Assembly: GCF_029227915.1 (NCBI RefSeq)
Contig: NC_079889.1
Coordinates: forward strand, 1,116,001-1,180,000
Source: Hydractinia symbiolongicarpus
Taxonomy: Eukaryota > Cnidaria > Hydrozoa > Anthoathecata > Hydractiniidae
Reading direction: 5' to 3'
Length of the DNA: 64,000 bases
Shown here: piece by piece, positions 46,847 to 58,800 of the stretch
Layout of the letters: the number at the start of each line of letters is the position of its first letter
How positions within the stretch are numbered: position 1 is the stretch's first letter
The notes under the pieces: generated by a model
Seen by the model: the letters and a program-made list of their open reading frames with translations, nothing else
Databases searched by the model: none
What the model was told of the DNA's origin: nothing
Position numbers and translations under genes: made by a program

Positions 46847-49800
46847 TTAAAAACATTTAATGTGAACGATACTTTTTCCTACTTCGAAATAATCTTCGTT
46901 GGTGATCAGCATATCTTGAAACGTTGACAACGAGGATAATATGGAAGCTCCCTTCCACACAGAGAATTTCCTCTCCTTCGTAGAGTGTATTTTAATTAAG
47001 TTTTTCTTATTTACAGTGCTGCATACCATAAGTTCATTTTTCAATCTTTCTTCGATTCCAGGGAAAAGTGTTGCCCCACCTAGGAAAATAGTTTGCAAAA
47101 ACATCAAAATAAATAAATTAATTAATCTGTAACATTTGCTCAGTCATCCAGACGTAATTTATATGATTTTTACCGTATTACCGTCGTATTCTATTCAATA
47201 TGGCTGTCAATATCATATGCAAAGGATTTCTTCGAGTCTTGTAGCTTTTTTAATAGAAAATTTTACTTACCGGATAGAACAATATTTCGAAAAAGTTCTG
47301 TTCTGAGGTCGATATCTGTGTTAATTATGCTCTGATAAACAAGTTCATGAGCTCCAGGTAAATCTTCACCTATCAAAGCAGGTCGAAATAAAATTTCTGG
47401 ACAGCGAATTCTTTCTGAATCCAAAGTTATAACGTTGCCATCGGGAAGCTAAAATAGTAGACGTGTTGTATTTTTTATTTTTAACAGAAAGTTGTCGTCG
47501 AAGCCAACGAATAACAAAGATTTTGCTGCAGGGTGGCCAAATCATTTTAAATGAAAATATTAACACTGGCAAGTGATGAAAAGGATGAAAACAGCATGGA
47601 AAGAGATTCTCAGTTTCAAAAAATTCTTAAAAAGTTTTATTCCATGTGAATGTTGGTTTGAATGTAACATTGGTCTATCCTTGTAATTTAACAGAGTAAT
47701 TGTTCCATGGCTTCACCCTATTTTTTAATAAGTCGTATATAATTTTAGCTGTTTTGGTGTCATTCCTCACCTTATACACCTTTAGCGAGTGCATACACAC
47801 ATGAATCTTATTTAAGATAAGCTCGTTTTACGAAGAATTTAATGCAGACTTCAAAAGTGCTAAAAACATTGCAAGGGCTGGGCGGTGAAAGACTGAATGA
47901 CAACTATGCAATGCAGTGATATGTTTTTTCTAAAAAATTTTGAAACTGTCCGTCCGTCTTTCCAAATTAATATGTTTTTTATGCGGTTCGATCACTACTT
48001 AAGAAAGCACGAAAGTTTTTAGTAGGTATTATAAATCTGAGAACGATCATTGGTCACCAGTGTAAAGGGTTTAATATCGGTTGAATAACTTTAATTCTTA
48101 AATCAAAATAAACAAAAAAATTTTTATCACGTTTTTACAAAAGGGTGATGGTTCTACTAACCTCGTATGCTTTCGCAAACGATGGAAACGAAACTGCATC
48201 AAACATCTCAGGACTCGTTGCGATAAAACATTCTGTTTCTTTAATCTCTCGACAAATTTCAAACTCTGCAGATGTTATAAAAGGGATTCCCTTTTCCGAT
48301 AAAATCATCCTTAAATGATCTGTCATATTTCTTCCACCGATGTTTATCTTTTTAACTGCGTGTGGTAGGCCATATCCTTCATAAACTGGAACAGCATTGG
48401 TCACACTGTCGCCACTGTCAAGGACAACTCCTAAAAATTAAGAGATGATGTGTATAGGTATGTGTAAACCTCGCTAAATTCTATAAAATAATCCAATTTT
48501 TTCACACCCCGCAACTGAGTATCCTTTACGTTCAAAATATTTTAAAATTTCCTACTTAAACACTCTGTAATGTTGGAAAATGCAGTGTTTTGCGTTACCT
48601 GTCATTCTACCGGCACTATAGAGCGACATGACGGCTTGAATACCGACATAATATGCCGGTACGTCATACGTCTCCATCATAATTTCCAACATTTTTTCTC
48701 TGTTCTTCTTTGAATTACATGGAGGCTCTGTCAAAAATACCGGATATTCGGATGGATCAACTCGTAAAACTGAATCAAAAACGTGATTCCACAACTAAAA
48801 AAATGAAGAAAATAAAGCAGTAACATGAAGATTTTGTCGTAACCACGTAATCGAAATTGTATGCATATTGCATATTTCCTAAAAAATATTCTGAAACATG
48901 CTTCCATATATATAAATATACCTTTTCCATTCCTTCCCAGTCCTCTACAATGCCATACTCAATCGGATACTTTAACTTAAGTATTCCTCTTAATCGATTG
49001 GCTTCCCATCCAAGCCAACAATCTTGATCAACTTCTGTTGGAAATACTTTCTAGAGGGAAGAACAGAATTAAATTATGCAAATTAACTAGATACTTCACG
49101 AATCCTTTGATAATCTTTTTGAAAATATTTCACAGAAAATTGATAAAATATTGCAAAATCCGCGCCAAAATTTTGATAAAGGGTGAAAATTTTACAATCG
49201 TATTGCAAATGAAGAATTTGCTACAAAAAGTTCATTCAGTTATCCTAGATGTGATCGTCGTTTGAAAGTAAGACATGCAAGAAAAAAAAATCAAAAGTGT
49301 TTTACGCAACAATAATGTTACAAAAAGCAGGACTTCCTGAACCTCAAATAAGTTAAAAATTTAAGTAAGCTAATTTTATACTGAATTCAAAGATAGGAAA
49401 AAAATTATACAGTCTATAATTCAAGAATCTATTCTCTTTCTAAGCATTACACGATGGTATGTTTACTCACGTGACATGTACTGTTTCCGTACAAGAAAAA
49501 AATGTAGTATGTTCCTTTTTCTCCAGTTAGCTATCACTCCTTGTGTAATAACTCTAATAATACACGTTTTCTATGTGTCTGTCGCCAAGAAAAAATTTGT
49601 GCTACGGGAACACAAAATATCGTGTAATTTAAAGACAGGCGAGCCTGTAGATTTTGCTACGGGCTAACGACTAGTTTTATATAATATTTTTAAAGATAAT
49701 GCTTACGTATAATATATATTGTATTTCAAGGATGTAAATTGTTTTTACGTTTGTTAGTTTTATATAATCGCAATGAACAAATTAACTGGTGCAGTTTGTC

Positions 49801-51982
49801 TAATCTTGCACTTAAAAATTGGGGACGTATGCACAGCAGAGAACGTGACAACGTGATAGGGAGAGACTCACATAAAGAAACACATGTTTTTTTGTGTTGG
49901 AGTTATATAGGTTTTACGAAAAGACATATTTGAGAGTGTTTTTTGCGTTATAAATTTGCCGACAAGTAGTAGATTTTAAAGTAGTATTAAAGAACTAGTG
50001 GCCAACCCGTCTTTTATATATCGTATTTTGTGTTTCCGTAACACGACTTTTACTCTCGCGAGAAAAAAAGACGGAATACTGCTTTTGTTATAGACATTGG
50101 AGTGTTTTTTAAATTTGAGTTACAGTTTTGTAGGCAACATAAAAATGACCAAATTAGTTTGGGATGATTTTAACATAATTTTTCGCAGGTTGAACAAACA
50201 TTTGTTAGATTAAACTTTTGTGTGTTTATAAACCATTTGAATTGTGATTCAAAACATGGAAATATTAATGTTGTTTCTTTTGCTTGATGGAACTGTTTTT
50301 TTAATTTGCGTAACTTGGGCGAGCAATCAAACTTTAAAACTAAGAATTAAAAACATATTTGTAGGAAATTTAATTTTAATATACAAAAGTTATGATTACA
50401 AATTTGTTCAACAAAAAAGTTTAACAAGTAGGAATTTCATAGAAACCTGATACGAGATGTCATTATTTGAGAATTTTTTGAACATGCCTAGAAAGGGGGG
50501 GAGTGTGGTATATAAATCGTCTCAAATGCAGTTTAATAAGAAAACTAACGATGTGTCTAGCTTAGAAAGTTTCTTTAACATGAAATGTGTAATTTCGGTT
50601 AGTACTTGAAAACTTATGAAGACTCAGTTCACCGTATGGAAACAGGAAAGTCATGAAACTAGAAAGGTATTGCCACAGGCAACCTAAGAAAGTCCTATGG
50701 GCTTATTTTTCAAAGATTACTTAAATGAACATAAATTATTGAAAAAAATATAACAAAAATTCTTTTACTTGATAATTGGGTGTACCAATAATAGACGGGG
50801 TTATGCTTGGAAGATCTTCAGTTGAAAGTCCTGCTTTTATACCACCAGAGCCATTGTCAATAATTATCGTGGCGTCATAATCGTCAGTTACCTGAAGAAG
50901 AAAGAGAAATAATAACCGATTTAAAATTAAATGTTTTGGTATTATAAAGAATCAAATTCTGCTGTTGCGTTCTTGTGAAAATAATTTACACAGTATATAA
51001 ACGATATAAATATATATTATACAAAGAATTGATTGCACTTTCTTCGTATGTCATTACAACCATAACATCTTATTACGAAGAAAGATTGCCCGTAATAACC
51101 AAAATACCATTAAAACAATGCCCTTAGATCTTCTTTATTATATTTCTTTTCCTTCTTCATTTACATGTTAAGCTGCAGTCCGAAACTATTTTATAAAGGA
51201 AATGTATAATTATTTTCAGAAAAGTAATGTTTTTATGATGTAAGTACAATTTTTCAAATTGCAACAAAATATGATACAAAATTTAAAAGTTGAACAGAAT
51301 TTTGTAGTTTTTACAACATTTTTTTATTTATAAATATTCCATACTGCATATCGTAGTAATCTCAAAGAATTAAACCTAACCCTGCAACTAGCACCTTCAT
51401 AAATAACACTTAACCATTAAAATAACGCTCAAAAGCTTCAACAGAACCCATAAACATTTTCTAGGTTTTAATATATAAAAATTTAAAATACATTTTTAGA
51501 TTCTAAACCACCATTTTTTTAAAAAAGCTTAACTTCCTCGATTCCTCGGTTCAAAACGTAATAAGAGGAAATCTACATGTATAAATCATTTTCCATAACT
51601 AAAAGGCAAATGATAAAACACCACATATTAACACCATGTTATAAAACATCTCAATAAAACAGTGACCTGTTAAAAACAGTTATTTGGACCATAAACCTTC
51701 TCACAGTGTTCATATAACTCAGGAAATGTTTTCAACTACATATTACATTTTTTCGAGAACTGATTTATGGCAATCAAAAATCTCGCCTCAGTTTCTTAAA
51801 TCGTGTGTTATATATGGCAATGTTTTAAGGTAGAAAAAGGTTTTAATGTTAAACATGTTATTCATTTCACAGGCTTAAAAAACTGTCATTTATTCATTTT
51901 ATCTCTATATTAGCAACCACTCCTATTCATATACAAGATTTACAGAAGCACTTACCGAAGAGCTGGAACTCGATCTAAGCAT
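46847..51982 (-). CDS. Divergent actin-like protein
   Basis: Seven exons: 51982-51956, 50891-50769, 49050-48922, 48794-48599, 48430-48162, 47448-47271, 47079-46847; 1155 nt, 384 aa. All introns are GT-AG and all phases agree. Actin blocks in order: [13 protein letters not shown] (phosphate loop 1), [60 protein letters not shown] (phosphate loop 2), [27 protein letters not shown] (adenosine site), and the C-terminal [18 protein letters not shown] and SIVHIKCF. Length is near canonical actin (about 375), but many residues fixed in conventional actin differ and the stretch before RGIL is altered. A poly-Ser N-terminus replaces the acidic one. It is therefore an actin-like or actin-related protein rather than a cytoplasmic actin; the subfamily is not assigned. 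The nucleotide-binding loops look usable. Intron 2 carries two Helitron-like ends. Confidence 0.92.
49500..49674 (+). mobile_element. Helitron-like 3' end in actin-like gene intron
   Basis: Decayed terminal unit: GTGTCTGTCGCC, GGGAACACAAAATATCGTG, AAAGACAGGCGAGCCTGTAG, a loose hairpin, then GGGCTAACGACTAG (CTAG 49671-49674) and T. Confidence 0.55.
49995..50095 (-). mobile_element. Second Helitron-like 3' end in the same intron, opposite strand
   Basis: CTAG at 49998-49995 on the minus strand; GACGGGTTGGCCA replaces the hairpin region, and AACACAAAATACGATATATA and GTCTTTTTTTCTC are recognisable. It faces the plus-strand end at 49674 across about 320 bp. Confidence 0.5.
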
Positions 51983-52828
51983 AATCGCTCGATCTTAACT
52001 ACTTTCTCCATACTCCCAAACATTAATTTTTTTTCTTCATTTGACCTGAAGTTCCCGCTTGTTTGTTATATTTATCTCGTACCCAGGCTTCACGCATTTC
52101 TTACATTTTTGTGATGTAAGTACAATTTTTCAGATGTTAGTTTCTCTTTAATTTGTTTTTGTTTTCCTGCTTTCGAAATTTCTTTAAGTTTTTATTACAA
52201 GTTAGGGTCTCATCTTGAAAGGTTGAACCAACATATCGAAAAACAATTATATTTTTATGACAAGGAGGCTAAGCACTAAGTTTGTATTAAGATATTTAAA
52301 TTTTAAATTTCTTAGCTAATTTTTTAAATTACAAAAATATTTTTTCAAAACAGACTCTGAAAAATAAATAATTTTTTACTCTATTCAAAATATACAGTTT
52401 GTTTTATGAACTGAGAGAATTTTGATTTCGTAAAAAACAATAAAGTTGTTTTTACCAACTTAAACACCGTTAATTTTTTTAAAATAGATATAGAATTTGT
52501 AGTAATAGAATATCAGGGAAAGATTCCAATTTTCCTTGTTCATATCTTATGCCGAAATTTATGTCCCTACAAACGCATTTTTTGCCTAACATGGTACCCG
52601 TCCCCATCGCCTTTTTCACTTTAAAGTTTGGACCTAGAAATTATCGTTTTAAAGGGTACATATATTTTACCCTTCAAAACCATCTTGCGGCATTGGTTTT
52701 CTTGTCATTAAAATCCCACATGTATATAACTAATTAAAAAACAATAGTTTGATTTAAAAAACGAACATCTGAAATATTAAAACTAAAGAAGCAAGCACTT
52801 AAATGTTAAATTCTCTTTTTTCTCGTTT
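51983..52828. other. Intergenic between giant gene and actin-like gene
   Basis: About 850 bp, AT-rich. It would hold the actin-like promoter and the 3' end of the giant gene. If the giant gene uses the donor AAG|GTAGGT at 52874, a 45-nt intron leads to nine further codons and a TAA near 52800. A 62-codon plus-strand ORF at 52549 has no support. Confidence 0.4.
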
Positions 52829-55800
52829 CTAACAGTGTATGTATTGTGATAAAAACCATTGCTTAAAACCTACCTTCACATGGTTGGAATAATTCATATG
52901 AGGGTATGTGCTTTTCATATTACCAAAACGATTTTCTTCCGGATAGCAGTTTAAATAATCTTCTGCAGTGTTTTTCAAACTCATTTTCGAAAGTATCAAA
53001 ACTTCTTTTGATATTAAGTTCGGCCGAGCTTTACTTGTGTCATTTGAGCCTCCCCATGATTGATCCATAAAGATTAAGTCAGAAAAAGAGGCAGTAATCT
53101 GATTTTCAGATTCGGAAACTTGGTTTGTAGAATTTGTAGGAAATTCTTCTATAAGGTTGATGTCCTTATTTGAATTAATACATTTGTCATCTAAAGAACT
53201 GGCATTTGATTTCATGTATATAGTGTTTACATATTTACCAGAATTCCTTTCAATATCATCTAGCGAATTACCTTGTGCATTTATCAGTAAATCGTGCATT
53301 TTCCCATCTAAAGTAGTGTTTACTTGAGATATATCACTGCCATTAGGTAAACCATTTTCTTCATCTACATAATGATGGAACATATCGCCTTTTTCTTTTA
53401 AACTTGTAAACAACAAATTATGCGAAATGCTTTTTTGTGGTTTTATATCATCACTTTGGACCATTGGAAAGAGTTCTTCTTCATCTGTAATATTAATATC
53501 TCGCATAATACCTTCAAATTCTGTGGAATCCCATCGTTTAAATTTGTTTTTATTCTTAAGGATACTACCTTCGCCATGATCATTTGAAACTTTCTTGTGT
53601 TTAGGTGTTGCTTTCTTCCAATGTTTAGAATGTGAATTAATGGGTGAAGCGTTTGGTTGAACGCTCATAATCTGTAATGGAGTGTTGTTGATGTTTGAAG
53701 CGTCTGTGTTTTCTTGGCTTTTTTCTTTTGAAGTGTTAGCAATAGCATCTTGTCTGCTGTTATTACACCTTAGTGACAGTGGATAAGACATTTTTTCGAT
53801 AAATTGGTTTCCTTCTGCTAACGTTTTAGTGAGAGCCTTTTGTGTATCTTTTCCTGAATTATTGATTGCCAATGGTAGACCAGATTTCTGGTCGCTGACT
53901 GATGCACCATTTAAATAATGTTGTTCAGGATAGGAAATGTAATCAGAAATAGTTGGAGAAGATCCTAATATGCTGGGCCTTTCTATATAATCTTGATCAT
54001 TGCCTGTTTTATGTGTAACTTCATTCGCATTTTTAATTAATGAAGCAATTTTATTATCTGTACCTCCATTAAAGGTGTTTGATTGAGCTACCTTACCAAA
54101 TTTACAATCAAATGGTAACATTTCGGCAGAATTAGATTCAACATTGAAATGCATGTCATTACCTTCATACAAAATAAACGTTCTCTTATCACCTGTACCA
54201 TTTTCTTGGTATGCATCATCATAAAATCCGTTACCATCAACTCTTTCGCACATCCCATCAGCTTTAAAGACACTATTTGGGAGTATAATTTCATCTAAAT
54301 TTGTTTGTCCGTTTTCAAGCGACAAAGTAACAAGTGACACGTCCTCTGTTGTTGACATGTTGACACAGCTTTTAATTGGAGAAATTGTTGCAAACTTGTT
54401 ATTCCAATTTACTTTATCTATATTATTATTTTGAGTGTTGCTGTCGTCAGCAAAGATCCAATCCTTATCTCCGTCGCCTTCATTCAAATTCCCTTCATAG
54501 ATTTCTTCTTTATTTTTGTTAGCACCAGTTGAATCTGTTGATAAATATTCATTGCTTGGTTTTTGTATGCGGTACTTTTTACTTTTTCTTTTTCTTAATT
54601 TTATACTTTTGTTGTTGTTTTCTACTTCTTCTTTCTTCTTTTTGGATTCATCAAAGATTTTCCTTTCGTCATTCTCTTCTTTAAAGATTCCGTCTTTGAT
54701 TTTAGCTTTCTCCCTGCTTCTCCTCTTTGCTTCTTTTGCTTTCCCTTGAATCCTTTTAACTTCATTGGAAACATTGATTATTTTCTCGACTTTAACAAAC
54801 CTTTTATTATTGTCTCGTGAAACATCCCTGCCATCATTATCTATGGATATACATCTCATTAACTTAGCTGTTCTCACAACCTCACCAGTTGTAACTAAAG
54901 GATACTGTATCTCATTTGTAGTAAAATCACAACTTTCCATTGCTCCAAACTTCAAGACTTTATTATGCTGAATTAATGGGTAAATCTTCCTGTGCTCTTT
55001 AACACAAGATACTTGTTCCATGAAGTCTTCAAAGTTTTCCATTGTTTCAAAACCTGAATCAGTTGTGCTGTTCAGGTCAATGTAGAAGTGAGAAGATCGC
55101 GTGTGTGTTATTTTTCCAGCAGATGTTTGCTCTCTTACATAAGATGGTTCAGGAGTAAAATCATCATCAAAACTTAGTGCTTCCATGCGGTTATCTGTTT
55201 TAGTAACAGGAAAGGCACTGTTTTTTGTCTGTAAAACATTGATATTGGAATTCCCAAACAAGACATCAAACTCCTGACGAATTGATAAATCATCATTAAC
55301 ACCCACACTCCTTTTCTTTCCTTTTGGATTGACAATGTCACCATCTTCATTGCATTTTACAGTCAATATTGCTGTTTTTAATTCGTCTTTACATTCAGGA
55401 AAGCCAAAAGCCATTTCATATTCTTCATCACTGTTACATTTCTGAACACCATTTTGAAAATCAGTAATATCATTCCTTTCCTTTCTGTAACAATTTTTAA
55501 TGCCATTTGTGGTATGCATTTTTGACAGTAATTTAGTATCCTTTCTTTCACGGGAATACTGCTTTTTATTAATTGACATATTCTTTCCAGTAGCTGTTGC
55601 TGTGGAATTTCCCTGGTCACAAGTCAATGAACTTGCTGTCAATTGTTTCTGGATAAATATCTTCTTCTTTCTCTTCTCTAGCCTATGCCACTTTGTCGAC
55701 GTAAATCTCTTGGTGACATCATCCCCTACTTTTTGACCAATTCTATCTGACGCCATTGTGAAGACATCGCCACAATTAAAAGGCATACAATTGTCTTGCA

Positions 55801-58800
55801 TCAAAGAAACACTAAACTTTGCTTCCATAAACACGGCACTGATTACTTTTTGTACAATTTCGTCACTGTAATGATTTAGCAAGAGATACGTATGATGTGA
55901 TTCTTTACTGCTGTACTGCTGCTGGAATGGGTCATTATCTTTTTCATCATGAGCAATAAATTGTCTTTGAACATTTCCATAATCATTTCCTTCTTTTTCA
56001 CTGGTACTACTACCTTGCGCTATACGTAACAAAGAGCTGAAAGAGTGATTTAAATCATGCAGATTGCAAGTTAATGTAGATAGTCTCGTGTCCAGAATAG
56101 AATCGACATTACTATGAAATATATCCATTGTTGTACTATGTTTGAATAAAACATCAGCACTTTCAAATTTATCTATTTCGCTAACTTGTTGCAGCGTCTG
56201 TACGGCGACTTCTTTCGAGCCACACTTTGTCCTATTTCTTCTTCTTTCAGTTTTTGCCTTATTGTTAAAGTTTTTTATATTATCTACCCCGCTTGATATA
56301 TCACCAATTGGAATGTCACTGTCGTCAGACATTTTCACACATGCCGCAATAGGTGTAGTTTGAGTCGCTGTATCTTGCTTGATTGGTAAACACTTGCCTT
56401 TCTCCTTGCTCTCTGAAGTACTTAAAACATCTTTTTCACATAGTAATTTGTTTTTGTATCCCTCTGCTTCTGTTTTATGTATTCTACTTTCGCCATTAGT
56501 TTCTATTGAGTGTCGAATTGAAGTAGAAGGTATTGGTTGGAATAATTCTTCAGTGGCGACGTTAACTCCTTTGTCTTTATATGATTTGCGATGACTAGAT
56601 GTTTGCGTTGCTATGTTAGACCTAATTTTTTCGACATTGGTCGAATTGTTAAGAACATGAGGAGAAGTAATACATTTTGAATTATGAATAGCAAAAAAAT
56701 GATCAGATTCGCAGGATGGCAAATTATTTTGAGCATTTCTAGTTGTAAAGTGACGTTTGTAATGGTCATCTGTCTGTCCACCTTGACTTATTGGCATTGC
56801 GTCATCATTGTCTTTCATCTCTTCGTTGATCCAGAAAACATGTCCACCTTCGCTTTCTCTGTCAACTCCAACGTCATTTTGGGCTCGTATCTCTTTTCTT
56901 ATGGGTTCACTTTCATTCTTTTCATCCGAACTATTATTTTTGTGAGTATGATTCAAGGGAAGTACATAACTCTTTTCAGGACGATATTTATCACTTGTAA
57001 AATCGTCTTCTTCACTGAATCTCTCAGAAGAATCAAAATCCTTGAAGGCTTCAGAATAGCTGCGCGTGCTAGCATCGCTTACGTCATCGTTCGGGTCAAA
57101 AGATATTGCCCTCTTGTCTTCAAATTCACATTGATTCATTTGTTTTTGTTCATGGCAAACTTTCTCTTTAGAATCTACCACATCAATTCCTTCATTAAAA
57201 TATTCTTCATCGCTTTTAATAACAATATTATCCATTTTTTTAATTCCATTTGTTGATAGCGATTCCATATTTAACACACTTGAAGGCATACTTTCATTGT
57301 CTTGTAGGAACATTTGATTATATGTTTCTGTCACAGGCGCTTTCGTAAATGATTGGCTACCATACACTTGATAAGTATCTTTTAACTTGTTACTATTATC
57401 CCTAAAATAAATTCCACGATTGTTTCTTACGTCTTGTGTATATTCATTATCACTATCGTCTGATCCAGTACAATCCGCTTTTGTATCAACACGCAGGTTT
57501 GCTTTGTTCTCACGTAAATTTATCAGTTCATAAACCTCTATAGCTGGTACATTTTTCTTTATCAAGTCGTTATCATAAGTGTGTCTCAGTTTGCCAACTG
57601 GAGAAGAGATATCAGAATTTGAAGATGTTGTTCGCGTAGGTACGTGATGACTATCAGAAGAAGAAGGAATTTCTTTTTGATGAACTAATTTGTGATAATA
57701 TTCTGTTGGATCAGTTTCGGATATTTGTTGCTTATATAAAATATCCTTCTTTCGCGGGCTTTGTTCTTTACAGCTATTTCTTACTGTCTGTTTTAATACA
57801 TCAGTCCGTGTGTTTGACGTTTTACCGCCTCTTTTTTCAGCTTCAGTCAAATCATCTTCACCTTCTTCTTCTTCTTTTACGTCCTTCCCAAGATCAATAT
57901 TATTAAATAAATTTAAACGTCTTTCTGGAACAGAATAAAAGCTATTGCAAATTCTTGATGCTTTCTCTTTCTCTAAAGTCACATCACTGTCAACAAAATC
58001 ATTGTCGGATCCATTGACTTCATCTGCACATAACTCTTTATATGTTTGTATCTTGTTTTGGCGACTTGATTTTTTAATATTGTTGTTGTTGTTATCTACG
58101 GCTTTGTTGCTGACTCGACGTTTCAAAGGGTGGTTTGCATTTTCTGGAAATTCACTTTCATTGTTTGTACCTTGTCCTCCTTTGTTTATGTCTAATGAAA
58201 CCCTATCTGTAACATTCCTATAATTTTTGTCACATTTTTTGTTGGTGTTTTCTTTCTTAAGGTAATTATTTTCTCTATGATGATTTTCTTGAATGTTAGC
58301 CTTTCCATTGAAAAATGTTCTTTCGGTAACCACTTGTTCGCAATACGATACTTCTTCTTTTATCGGTCTTGCACAACCTTGAGATTCTACACCTTTAGCA
58401 ATTTCATATGATCTCAATGTACTATTACCCTCTTTTGTTGCATCATATTTTAATTCTAAATGCTCGGAATTTTTGAGATCACTGTTTGAGTAGGGAGAGC
58501 TTTCACATTCCCAGAAGTTTACAATATCTTGTGACTGAATATGTCTGTCGCCAATGTTCAATTCTTTCATGCTGTCTTTATCTTCTGTATCTTGCATGTC
58601 TTCATTGCACAGTTCTTCATTGTTTTCAAAGCTATCTGTATCATTGATTTTATTAACTTCGTCTGCACAAAACTCCTTATATGTTTGTATCTTGTTTTGG
58701 CGAATTGATTTTTCAATATCGCTATTGTTCTTTTCTACGATTTTGTTGTTCACTCGACATTCCAAAGGGTAGTTTGCATTTTCTAGAAATTCACTTTTAA

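Noticed and set aside
56684-57256. 190-codon plus-strand ORF opposite the giant gene
   Set aside because: Shadow of the coding frame on the minus strand; hydrophobic composition comes from the reverse complement of Asp/Glu/Asn/Lys codons.
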